Source of the DNA: an uncultured Oscillospiraceae bacterium
GTDB lineage: Bacteria; Bacillota; Clostridia; UBA1381
Assembly: GCA_945876665.1 (NCBI GenBank)
Contig: CAMCPC010000020.1
Location: 1 to 11,051, forward strand
Reading direction: 5' to 3'
Length of the DNA stretch: 11,051 bases
Within the stretch, counting starts at the first letter, position 1. Each line of letters begins with the position of its first letter. Positions 1 to 6,115 of the stretch are shown here, one piece after another. The notes under the pieces are model-generated. The model ran no database searches. It had not been told where the DNA came from and saw only the letters and a program-made list of their open reading frames with translations. The position numbers and the translations under genes were made by a program.

Positions 1-487
1 ACATTGCCTGCTCCCATACCTGTCCTTCCTCAAGCTCGCCGTCGCCAAGGATTGAATAAACTCTGTAATCCTTATTGTCAAGCTTTGCGGAAAGCGCCAT
101 ACCTCCGGCTACCGATACACCCTGTCCAAGTGAACCGGTTGACATATCAACGCCGGGAACCTTATTCATATCAGGATGTCCCTGAAGATAGCTGTCTACA
201 TGTCTGAAAGTCGCAACATCCTCTTTGGGGATAAATCCTCTCTCTGCAAGCACGCCGTATAGTGCGGGCGCTGTGTGTCCCTTTGACAGAACAAATCTGT
301 CTCTGTTTTCCATTTTCGGATTTTTCGGGTCAACGTTCATTACCTCAAAATAAAGCAATGTCAGCACGTCAGCTATTGAAAGCGATCCTCCCGGATGTCC
401 TGATGCTGCGTTATATACAGCAGTCAGAGCGTTTTTGCGGACATTGTTCGCAATTATTGAAAGCTCTGTGACTCTTTTCTTGTCCAT
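1..487 (-). CDS. Transketolase, N-terminal subunit (partial, runs off the window)
   Basis: This is the thiamine-diphosphate-binding half of a transketolase, which moves two-carbon ketol units between sugar phosphates in the non-oxidative pentose phosphate pathway. Translating from the ATG at 485-487 gives 162 residues with no stop before the edge; complete N-terminal subunits run to roughly 270-280 residues, so about 110 are missing. Visible motifs are ASGHPGGSLS (28-37), SKGHTAPALY (68-77), STGSLGQG (116-123) and GDGELEEGQVWE (148-159), the last being the start of the ThDP/metal-binding GDG motif. The start has a good ribosome site, AAGGGAGG at 499-506, 11 nt away. I infer a split enzyme because the N-terminus matches the short-subunit form common in Firmicutes and anaerobes. 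The C-terminal subunit gene would lie just beyond coordinate 1, which cannot be seen here. A full-length single-chain transketolase is the less likely alternative. Confidence 0.93.
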   Translation of the reverse strand, partial: MDKKRVTELSIIANNVRKNALTAVYNAASGHPGGSLSIADVLTLLYFEVMNVDPKNPKMENRDRFVLSKGHTAPALYGVLAERGFIPKEDVATFRHVDSYLQGHPDMNKVPGVDMSTGSLGQGVSVAGGMALSAKLDNKDYRVYSILGDGELEEGQVWEQAM

Positions 488-522
488 TTGTTGTGTTTCC
501 TCCCTTAGTTTAATAAAATATT

Positions 523-550
523 TTTATAATTGCCCGCAGAAATCCGTCAA
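523..550 (-). promoter_or_regulatory. Sigma-A-type promoter for the transketolase gene
   Basis: Read on the minus strand there is a -35 box TTGACG (545-550), a 16-nt spacer and a -10 box TATAAA (523-528). Transcription would start near 515, giving a leader of about 28 nt that contains the AAGGGAGG ribosome site. This separates the transketolase gene from the upstream cysS-mrnC unit. Confidence 0.65.
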
Positions 551-610
551 GACAAGGAAAACAACCGCAAGACGTATATTTAATACTTCGAGGATTGTTT
601 GACGCAGTAA

Positions 611-654
611 GCGCAATTCACAGTCTTTCGACATTTAAACATTGTGAATTGCGC
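611..654. repeat. 12-bp perfect inverted repeat in the mrnC-transketolase gap
   Basis: The arm GCGCAATTCACA (611-622) is perfectly complementary to TGTGAATTGCGC (643-654), with a 20-nt spacer. On the plus strand the spacer adds weak pairing (623-628 against 637-642 with one mismatch and one G-U). Neither side is followed by a run of T, so it does not look like an ordinary intrinsic terminator for mrnC. It lies upstream of the transketolase promoter. It could be an mRNA 3'-end stabiliser or processing site, a weak terminator, or an operator. It occupies most of the only structured part of the 191-bp gap 488-678. Confidence 0.6.
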
Positions 655-678
655 GTTTGGCGGATTTATGAGTGGCAA

Positions 679-1074
679 TTATTTTTCTAACGCATTTTCA
701 TACGCTATATTCATTAGTTCATGAAGTCTTTCGTTTTCGCCTGAAAGATATAAAAATCCTATAAGCGCTTCAAAGCCTGTGGCTTTTCTGTAGTCCGCCA
801 TATCGGCATTTTTCGGCGTGGTGTTGGATTTAGTATTTCTGCCGCGCTTATATACAGCAGTTTCGTCCTCCGTAAGATGCGGAAGCATCGCGTCTATGCT
901 ATTTGCCTGCGCATGAGCCTTGACGTACTGTACTGTTTTTTTGTGCAGCTTGTTCGCCGGCATATTTTCATGCTCCTCTATTACCTTTGTTCGCACAAAA
1001 AGCTCATACACACCATCTCCGATATAGGCAAGCGCAAGCGGCGAAAACTGTGATGGTTTTTTATTTGTTAACAT
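679..1074 (-). CDS. mrnC: Mini-ribonuclease III (MrnC)
   Basis: This 131-residue protein is a Mini-III RNase, a dimeric RNase III-like enzyme with the catalytic domain but no double-stranded-RNA-binding domain. In Bacillus subtilis it trims 23S rRNA precursor ends in the cytoplasm. The RNase III signature is LAYIGDGVYELF (15-26), where D20 is the expected catalytic acid. RGRN (77-80) and FEALIGFLYL (101-110) follow, with E102 the second metal-binding acid. Length matches the family. The ATG at 1072-1074 has GGAGGA at 1081-1086, 6 nt upstream. It follows cysS by 103 bp, the same cysS-mrnC order seen across Firmicutes, which supports the call. The rRNA methyltransferase gene rlmB, often next in line, is not here; transketolase is. 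No clear promoter lies in the gap, so it is probably cotranscribed with cysS. Confidence 0.94.
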   Translation of the reverse strand: MLTNKKPSQFSPLALAYIGDGVYELFVRTKVIEEHENMPANKLHKKTVQYVKAHAQANSIDAMLPHLTEDETAVYKRGRNTKSNTTPKNADMADYRKATGFEALIGFLYLSGENERLHELMNIAYENALEK

Positions 1075-1123
1075 CCTTTATCCTCCGTCTGAAATAAAAT
1101 CGTTCAGATTGCCGCTTTGCAGT

Positions 1124-1155
1124 CGAGGTGCCGTACGCGTGTACTGTCCTCGGCA
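1124..1155. repeat. Nested, mutually exclusive inverted repeats between cysS and mrnC
   Basis: Within the 103-bp gap CGAGG (1124-1128) pairs with CCTCG (1148-1152), and inside it GTAC (1133-1136) pairs with GTAC (1141-1144) around a GCGT loop. A competing pairing joins TGCCG (1129-1133) with CGGCA (1151-1155); it overlaps both inner and outer arms, so the two folds cannot form together. No T-run follows on the minus strand, so a standard terminator is unlikely. A further CGGC/GCCG pair (1151-1154 with 1167-1170) lies just after the cysS stop. The role is unknown; an RNA processing or stability element between two cotranscribed genes is plausible. Confidence 0.45.
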
Positions 1156-1177
1156 AAAAATGGTGAGCCGGGCGATT

Positions 1178-2587
1178 TTAGTCAGACGTATAGCTCCACT
1201 TCACGCCCATTGGTGTATCCTTCAAAATGATGTTCATTGCCTTTAATTGGTCGCGGATTGCGTCTGCCTCCGCCCAGTTCTTTTCTGCTCGCGCCTTGTT
1301 GCGCTTTTCAATAAGCTCCTCAATTTCCGCATCAAGTGACTTTTTCTCTGATTTCTGGAAAAGTCCAAGAACATTGCCAAGCTCGTGTATCAGGTCAAGC
1401 GTCTTTTCGACAACTGATTTTGCGTTTTTGTTTTCATTGGAAAGCGCTGTGTTTGAAGCATATACAACATCAAATATTGCCGCGATTGCGTCTGCCGTAT
1501 TCAAGTCGTCGTCCATTGCGTCAATAAATTTCTGCTTGCACTCGTCAAGCTTTGCGCTGTATTCCTTTTCTGTGTCGGTAAGTTCTCTGTCCTCACTGTT
1601 TTCAAGCAGGAATTCAAGATTATCTATACACGTATAAACTCTTTCAACAGCAGATTTCGCCTGTTCCATAAGTGTGTCGGCAAAGTTTATCGGATTTCTG
1701 TAATGGGCGGAAAGCATAAAGAAGCGCACAACCTCACCGTCATAATTTTTCAGAATATCGCGGACAGTAAAGAAGTTTCCAAGCGACTTGCTCATCTTCT
1801 GGTTGTTAATATTAATATATCCATTGTGCATCCAGTAATGCGCGAAAGGCTTGCCGTTTGCACACTCGCTCTGGGCGATTTCATTCTCGTGGTGCGGGAA
1901 AATCAAGTCCTGTCCGCCGGAATGAATATCTATTGTTTCGCCCAAAAACTTATTAACCATAGCGCTGCACTCAATATGCCAGCCCGGTCTGCCCATTCCC
2001 CACGGACTTTCCCATGCAGGCTCGCCCTCCTTCTGCTTCTTCCACAGCGCGAAGTCCATAACGTCCTTTTTTGCTTCGTTCACGTCAATTCTGGCGCCTG
2101 CTTCAAGGTCTTCAAGGGGCTGCTTTGACAGCTTGCCGTATTCTCTGAATTTCTTTGTTGAGAAATATACGTTTCCATCCACGTTATAAGCATAGCCGTT
2201 GTCCTCAAGCTTTTTTATAACATTGATTATCGCGTCAATATTTTCCGTTGCCTTCGGGTGGATTGTTGCCTTTTCAACGCCGATAGCCTGTGCATCCTTG
2301 AAATATTCATTAATAAACCTGTCGCCAAGCTCCTTTACCGTTATGCCCTCTTCATTGGCGCGCTTTATCATCTTATCATCTATATCGGTGAAGTTTTGCA
2401 CAAACTTAACCTTGTATCCGCTGTACTCAAGATAACGGCGCATTGTGTCAAACACAATAAACGGTCTTGCGTTTCCTATATGGAAATAATCATACACCGT
2501 CGGACCGCAGGAATACATTTTTACCTCATTTTTATCAATAGGAATAAATTCCTGTTTTTGTCTTGTAAGAGTGTTGTATATCTTCAT
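1178..2587 (-). CDS. cysS: Cysteinyl-tRNA synthetase
   Basis: This class I aminoacyl-tRNA synthetase charges tRNA-Cys with cysteine in the cytoplasm, using ATP. The 469-residue length is normal. The N-terminal catalytic Rossmann fold carries [16 protein letters not shown] (24-39), containing the HIGH-type ATP motif HIGN (36-39). The second ATP motif is KMSKS (264-268). Likely zinc ligands that give cysteine specificity are C27, C207 in WHIECS, H232 and E236 in the PHHENE stretch, matching the E. coli enzyme in order and spacing. The C-terminal part (about 300-469) is the helical anticodon-recognition region ending in the usual KWSYTSD-like tail. The ATG at 2585-2587 is preceded 7 nt upstream by AGGAAG (2595-2600). 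It heads a probable cysS-mrnC transcript from its own promoter. No T-box leader is present in the short 5' region. Confidence 0.98.
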   Translation of the reverse strand: MKIYNTLTRQKQEFIPIDKNEVKMYSCGPTVYDYFHIGNARPFIVFDTMRRYLEYSGYKVKFVQNFTDIDDKMIKRANEEGITVKELGDRFINEYFKDAQAIGVEKATIHPKATENIDAIINVIKKLEDNGYAYNVDGNVYFSTKKFREYGKLSKQPLEDLEAGARIDVNEAKKDVMDFALWKKQKEGEPAWESPWGMGRPGWHIECSAMVNKFLGETIDIHSGGQDLIFPHHENEIAQSECANGKPFAHYWMHNGYININNQKMSKSLGNFFTVRDILKNYDGEVVRFFMLSAHYRNPINFADTLMEQAKSAVERVYTCIDNLEFLLENSEDRELTDTEKEYSAKLDECKQKFIDAMDDDLNTADAIAAIFDVVYASNTALSNENKNAKSVVEKTLDLIHELGNVLGLFQKSEKKSLDAEIEELIEKRNKARAEKNWAEADAIRDQLKAMNIILKDTPMGVKWSYTSD

Positions 2588-2627
2588 ATTTTTACTTCCT
2601 TTTTTCAGATTATACCAATTATAAATA

Positions 2628-2656
2628 ATTATATCGCAAATCGTTAAAAATTACAA
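2628..2656 (-). promoter_or_regulatory. Sigma-A-type promoter for cysS
   Basis: On the minus strand TTGTAA (2651-2656) and a perfect TATAAT (2628-2633) are separated by 17 nt. The predicted start near 2621 leaves a leader of about 34 nt, too short for a T-box riboswitch. Other TATAAT-like copies lie nearby (around 2611-2616), so the exact start could differ. Confidence 0.6.
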
Positions 2657-2702
2657 CCGTTATTTTCAAAAAATATGTATTATATATAATTTTATTCCAT
2701 AT

Positions 2703-2731
2703 AAAAAAACGGCTACAAGCTGTAACCGTTT
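2703..2731 (-). terminator. Intrinsic terminator after rubrerythrin
   Basis: On the minus strand an 11-bp stem (AAACGGTTACA against TGTAGCCGTTT, one U-G pair) closes a 3-nt loop. It spans 2707-2731 and is followed directly by seven T (2703-2709). It ends the flavodiiron-rubrerythrin operon and isolates it from cysS. The T-rich stretch at 2731-2740 could let it work in the other direction too. Confidence 0.92.
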
Positions 2732-2759
2732 AATTTTTTATCTGTATCTTATATGCGGA

Positions 2760-3302
2760 TTAATAGTTTTTACTGCTGATTTCGAAGTAGCTCTGCGGAT
2801 GATCGCATACAGGACATACTTCAGGCGCTTCAGTGCCCACAACAATATGTCCGCAGTTACGGCACTCCCAGATTTTCACTTCACTCTTCTTAAATACCTC
2901 TGCCGTTTCGACATTGCGAAGAAGCGCGCGATAACGTTCCTCATGATGCTTTTCAATTTCACCGACCATACGGAATTTTGCGGCAAGCTCCGTGAAGCCT
3001 TCCTCCTCCGCAGTCTTTGCAAAGCCTTCATACATATCTGTCCACTCAAAATTTTCTCCATCAGCGGCAGCTTGCAGATTTTCTGCTGTGTCACCTATTC
3101 CGTTAAGCTCCTTGAACCACATCTTTGCGTGTTCCTTTTCGTTATCAGCTGTTTTCAGGAAAAGAGCAGCTATCTGTTCAAAGCCTTCCTTTTTAGCCTT
3201 TGACGCAAAATATGTATATTTGTTTCTCGCCTCTGATTCTCCGGCAAATGCCGCCTCAAGATTTTTTTCCGTCTGCGTTCCCGCATACTTGTTCTTACTC
3301 AT
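2760..3302 (-). CDS. rbr: Rubrerythrin
   Basis: Rubrerythrin is a cytoplasmic non-haem iron peroxidase of anaerobes that reduces hydrogen peroxide with electrons relayed through a rubredoxin-type iron. The 180-residue length is typical. Residues 1-135 form a four-helix ferritin-like domain with diiron-ligand motifs: E22 in GESEARNKY, an ExxH at 55-58 (EKEH), E83/E86 in GENFEW and an ExxH at 117-120 (EKHH). Residues 140-180 form the rubredoxin-like domain with Cys pairs C147/C150 and C163/C166 for one Fe(SCys)4 site. The order (diiron first, rubredoxin last) is the classical form. It starts 21 bp after the flavodiiron gene with a strong AAGGAGG at 3311-3317, 8 nt from the ATG, so the two are one operon with partner roles against oxygen and peroxide. 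All expected ligands are present. Confidence 0.97.
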   Translation of the reverse strand: MSKNKYAGTQTEKNLEAAFAGESEARNKYTYFASKAKKEGFEQIAALFLKTADNEKEHAKMWFKELNGIGDTAENLQAAADGENFEWTDMYEGFAKTAEEEGFTELAAKFRMVGEIEKHHEERYRALLRNVETAEVFKKSEVKIWECRNCGHIVVGTEAPEVCPVCDHPQSYFEISSKNY

Positions 3303-3323
3303 TGCTTTTTCCTCCTTAAATCA

Positions 3324-4496
3324 TTATCTGCCAAGAGCTGCGCGAAGCTCCTTTGCCATTTCTTCCATTTCCGCAATATTGTTTTCCTTCATTGCTGATT
3401 TTATTGTGACAGCCTTTTCAAGCACTGTCATATCCTTTAAGCCCTCAAGCGCCGCACGGATATGCTTTGCCGCCATAGGACCCCATGAACCGTTTTCTAT
3501 TATAGCAACTGTTCTGTTTCTGTAGGTCTTTGATTTGAGATGTGCAAGAAAATCCTCCATGCACGGGAACAAGCCTCCGTCATATGTGGCACTGGCAAGA
3601 ACAAGTCCGTCATATCTGAACGCATCCTCAATCGCCTCCGCCATATCGTCACGCGAAAGGTCGAACAATGAAACCTTTTCCTCTCCCTGCGCTTTAAGTA
3701 TTTCGGCAAACTTCTCTGCCGCAGCGGCTGTATTGCCGTGGATTGAAGCGTAAGCTATAGTTATACCCTTATTTTCAGGCTCGTACTTGCTCCATATATC
3801 ATACTTGCCTATATAATGTCCCAAGTCTTCCTTAAGGATTGGTCCATGAAGAGGGCAGATAATTTCTATATCAAGCGCTGCCGCCTTCTTAAGAAGCGCC
3901 TGCACCTGCATACCGTATCTTCCGACAATATTGAAATAATAACGTCGTGCCTCACAATCCCAGTCCTCATCTGTATCAAGCGTACCGAATTTGCCGAAGC
4001 CGTCCGCCGAAAACAGCACCTTATCAGTCTTATCATAGGTAACCATTACCTCCGGCCAATGCACCATAGGCGCCATTGCAAAGGTAAGAGTATGCTTTCC
4101 GAGTGAAAGCTCGTCGCCCTCCTTGACAACAACCTGTCTGTCTGAAAAATCCTCGTCAAAGAACTGCGGCAGCATAGCAAACGTCTTTGCATTGCCGACA
4201 AGCTGCACATCGGGATACTTTTGGGCAAAGAGTCCGATATTTGCCGCATGGTCAGGCTCAAGATGTGAAATTACAAGATATGACGGGGTTTTTCCGTCAA
4301 GTATCTTTTCTATGTTGCTGAACCACTCGTCAGTCGCTCTCTTGTCAACTGTATCCATCACAGTAATTTTGTCATCAAGAATTACGTACGAATTGTATGA
4401 CATACCATTCGGAACAACATACTGACTCTCAAACAAGTCAATAGTTTTGTCATCAACACCTGCGTAAATAATTGTGTCTGTTACTTTTATATCCAT
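3324..4496 (-). CDS. fprA: Class A flavodiiron protein (oxygen/NO reductase)
   Basis: Flavodiiron proteins reduce oxygen to water, or nitric oxide to nitrous oxide, in the cytoplasm of anaerobes, usually taking electrons from rubredoxin. The 390-residue length fits the minimal class A form: a metallo-beta-lactamase-like diiron domain (1-240) and a flavodoxin domain (about 245-390). Diiron ligands are visible in H78-x-E80-x-D82-H83, H146 (VHWPEV), D165 (SADGFG) and H217 (PLHGP). The FMN phosphate loop is SIHGNT (251-256). There is no extra C-terminal rubredoxin or flavin reductase domain. The ATG at 4494-4496 has only a weak AAAGG (4508-4512) 11 nt away, in contrast to the strong site of the next gene, rubrerythrin. 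No separate rubredoxin gene is visible, so the electron donor must be encoded elsewhere. Oxygen versus NO preference cannot be read from the sequence. Confidence 0.96.
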   Translation of the reverse strand: MDIKVTDTIIYAGVDDKTIDLFESQYVVPNGMSYNSYVILDDKITVMDTVDKRATDEWFSNIEKILDGKTPSYLVISHLEPDHAANIGLFAQKYPDVQLVGNAKTFAMLPQFFDEDFSDRQVVVKEGDELSLGKHTLTFAMAPMVHWPEVMVTYDKTDKVLFSADGFGKFGTLDTDEDWDCEARRYYFNIVGRYGMQVQALLKKAAALDIEIICPLHGPILKEDLGHYIGKYDIWSKYEPENKGITIAYASIHGNTAAAAEKFAEILKAQGEEKVSLFDLSRDDMAEAIEDAFRYDGLVLASATYDGGLFPCMEDFLAHLKSKTYRNRTVAIIENGSWGPMAAKHIRAALEGLKDMTVLEKAVTIKSAMKENNIAEMEEMAKELRAALGR

Positions 4497-4559
4497 TTAT
4501 ACCATAACCTTTCTGTCCGCAGATTTTGCCTTAACGCGACGGACATTAACTATACTAAA

Positions 4560-4588
4560 ATTGTACCACATTTCACCTGTATAATCAA
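4560..4588 (-). promoter_or_regulatory. Promoter of the flavodiiron-rubrerythrin operon
   Basis: On the minus strand TTGATT (4583-4588) and TACAAT (4560-4565) are 17 nt apart, with a predicted start near 4553 and a leader of about 56 nt. The leader contains a 6-bp inverted repeat, TGTCCG (4514-4519) with CGGACA (4540-4545), just upstream of the weak ribosome site. No terminator separates this promoter from the GH4 gene, so readthrough from that gene is also possible. Confidence 0.55.
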
Positions 4589-4599
4589 GTAAATTATAA
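4579..4599 (-). promoter_or_regulatory. Possible PerR-like half-sites at the fprA promoter
   Basis: Two half-sites resembling the PerR box (TTATAAT-N-ATTATAA) occur on the minus strand: TTATAAT (4593-4599) and ATTATAC (4579-4585), facing each other across and beside the -35 box. Their spacing is 7 nt rather than the canonical 1 nt, and the region is AT-rich, so chance is a real possibility. The idea rests mainly on the known PerR control of rubrerythrin and flavodiiron genes in some clostridia. Confidence 0.18.
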
Positions 4600-5988
4600 T
4601 TAAAAATACATTTTAAGATATTTTTTTGTATTCTGTATCATTTCGTCAAACAGCTTTCTTGCATCAGACAATGGCAGATATACATTCGGGTCTGCCGCAA
4701 ACGCGCTGAATACATCGTCAAGGTCACGCTTAAGCGCCGCATCAACCACAGTTTCCTGCTCGCCGCATACACGGCTGATAAGCGGATAGATTGTATCAGG
4801 AATATTTCCCGCAAACACAGGATTAAGCGAATTTGCTCTGAAACAAGCATTTGTTTCAACAACTGCGCCTATCGGCAGATTTGGTATTTGTCCGTAGTTC
4901 GGAATATTCACGTTTGTTACAAGGTCACGAAGTCCGAGCAGCGCGCGTATCTGCTGTACGCCCTCCTCGCCTGTTTCCTTAAGCTCGAATTTTTCCTCGC
5001 CCGTATAAAGTCTTTCGCTTCTTTCAAGACGGTTTTTCAAATCCTCTTTTCTCCACGATACAGGAGTAAGAGCAAATCCCCATTTTTCAACTGTTTCCTT
5101 ATCTTTTAAGTACCAGTCGCCCGGACAGAACTCCGCAAGATGTCTGTCACCTGCGGCGGCTATATAACCATAGCGAAGAAACAAGTCTATTTTAACCTTC
5201 TCGCTGCATCTGAAAAACTTATTCATCCAGTTTTCTTCAACATCTCTTGTATAACCGGTGTCCTTGTACTTTTCTGCAAATTCACGGTACACAGGAAAAA
5301 TGTCAATATCCTTATACTGTGCTTTTGTAAGCCACGTAAAGTGGTTAACACCGACAACATTCACTTTGATATCTTCACGCTTTACATCTTTAATACCTTT
5401 AAATTCTTCAAGGGCTGATATAAGTACCTTCTGTGTACCAAACACCTCGTGGCAGCAGCCGAACGCCTTGATTTCAGGGAATACCCTGTAAAGCGTCTTT
5501 ACGCACATAGTCATGGGGTTTGTGTAGTTTATAACCCATGCGTTGGGGCAGTATTTTTTGATGTTTTCTGCAATTTCTTCAAACATCGGTATTGTGCGTA
5601 ATGCTCTTACAATACCGCCTGAGCCTGCCGTGTCACCCACTGACTGAAATATTCCGTACTTTTCGGGCAGATGTACATCGCTTTCCATTTCTTCAAACGT
5701 ACCGGGAAGAATTGATATTACCACGAAATCCGCACCAGTAAGTGCCTTGTCAATCGTGTCAACCGCCTTGTATTCCCATACGGACTTGCAGCCCTCAACA
5801 TTTCTGATATTGTTGCCGATAACCTCGTTCTTCTTTGCGGCATCAAAGTCAATATCGTACAAAAAAACACTTCCGCACATATCATCAACTGCGGCAAGGT
5901 CACTCATAAAGCCCCATGCCCAGCCTCGTGAGCCGCCGCCTATATATGCAATTTTTATATCCTCAGCTTTGTTATTTATGTACCTCAT
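4600..5988 (-). CDS. GH4 glycosidase, probable alpha-galacturonidase (LplD-like)
   Basis: Family GH4 enzymes cleave glycosides by an NAD+- and Mn2+-dependent oxidation-elimination mechanism. The 462-residue protein has an N-terminal Rossmann NAD site (IAYIGGGSRGW, 13-23), the QSVGDTAGSGGIVRALR stretch (115-131), NYTNP (154-158), the signature Cys-His motif CHEV (179-182) and VGVNH (212-216). C179 and H216 are the expected metal ligands, and GDRHLAEF (280-287) lies in the active-site half. In GH4 the residues after Cys-His track substrate class, and CHEV is the variant described for alpha-galacturonidases such as Bacillus LplD. This suggests removal of galacturonic acid units from pectin fragments inside the cell; no signal peptide is seen. 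The ATG at 5986-5988 has GGAGG (5995-5999) 6 nt upstream. It stands alone, with no transporter, uronate isomerase or regulator beside it. An alpha-glucosidase or alpha-glucuronidase is the alternative. Confidence 0.87.
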   Translation of the reverse strand: MRYINNKAEDIKIAYIGGGSRGWAWGFMSDLAAVDDMCGSVFLYDIDFDAAKKNEVIGNNIRNVEGCKSVWEYKAVDTIDKALTGADFVVISILPGTFEEMESDVHLPEKYGIFQSVGDTAGSGGIVRALRTIPMFEEIAENIKKYCPNAWVINYTNPMTMCVKTLYRVFPEIKAFGCCHEVFGTQKVLISALEEFKGIKDVKREDIKVNVVGVNHFTWLTKAQYKDIDIFPVYREFAEKYKDTGYTRDVEENWMNKFFRCSEKVKIDLFLRYGYIAAAGDRHLAEFCPGDWYLKDKETVEKWGFALTPVSWRKEDLKNRLERSERLYTGEEKFELKETGEEGVQQIRALLGLRDLVTNVNIPNYGQIPNLPIGAVVETNACFRANSLNPVFAGNIPDTIYPLISRVCGEQETVVDAALKRDLDDVFSAFAADPNVYLPLSDARKLFDEMIQNTKKYLKMYF

Positions 5989-6018
5989 TTTAAGCCTCCG
6001 TCACTTTAAATTAATATT

Positions 6019-6047
6019 ATTATACCACTATTTCTCAGCATAAACAA
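6019..6047 (-). promoter_or_regulatory. Promoter of the GH4 gene
   Basis: On the minus strand TTGTTT (6042-6047) and a perfect TATAAT (6019-6024) are 17 nt apart, with a predicted start near 6012 and a leader of about 24 nt. It sits directly after the terminator of the upstream operon. I saw no catabolite-response (cre) element in the gap. Confidence 0.65.
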
Positions 6048-6083
6048 TACAATTCAAAAAAATTTGTCAAATATTTTTCACAT

Positions 6084-6112
6084 AAAAAAGGCTGCCGGAT
6101 ATGCAGCCTTTT
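6084..6112 (-). terminator. Intrinsic terminator after the amidase gene
   Basis: On the minus strand a 10-bp stem (AAAAGGCTGC against GCAGCCTTTT) encloses a 7-nt loop at 6086-6112 and runs into six T (6084-6089). It begins 4 bp past the amidase stop codon and closes the transporter-regulator-kinase-amidase operon. Confidence 0.93.
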
Positions 6113-6115
6113 AAT

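Noticed and set aside
2588..2700. T-box riboswitch upstream of cysS
   Set aside because: The best promoter leaves only about 34 nt of leader, and the upstream operon's terminator bounds the gap. There is no room for a T-box and no antiterminator motif is seen.
2992..3525. 177-residue plus-strand open frame opposite rubrerythrin and flavodiiron genes
   Set aside because: It is antisense to two genes with full catalytic motifs, its translation is low-complexity Ser/Phe/Ala-rich, and it resembles no family.
6065..6070. TTGACA on the minus strand as the -35 box of the GH4 promoter
   Set aside because: It is 40 nt from the TATAAT at 6019-6024. TTGTTT at 6042-6047 has the correct 17-nt spacing.
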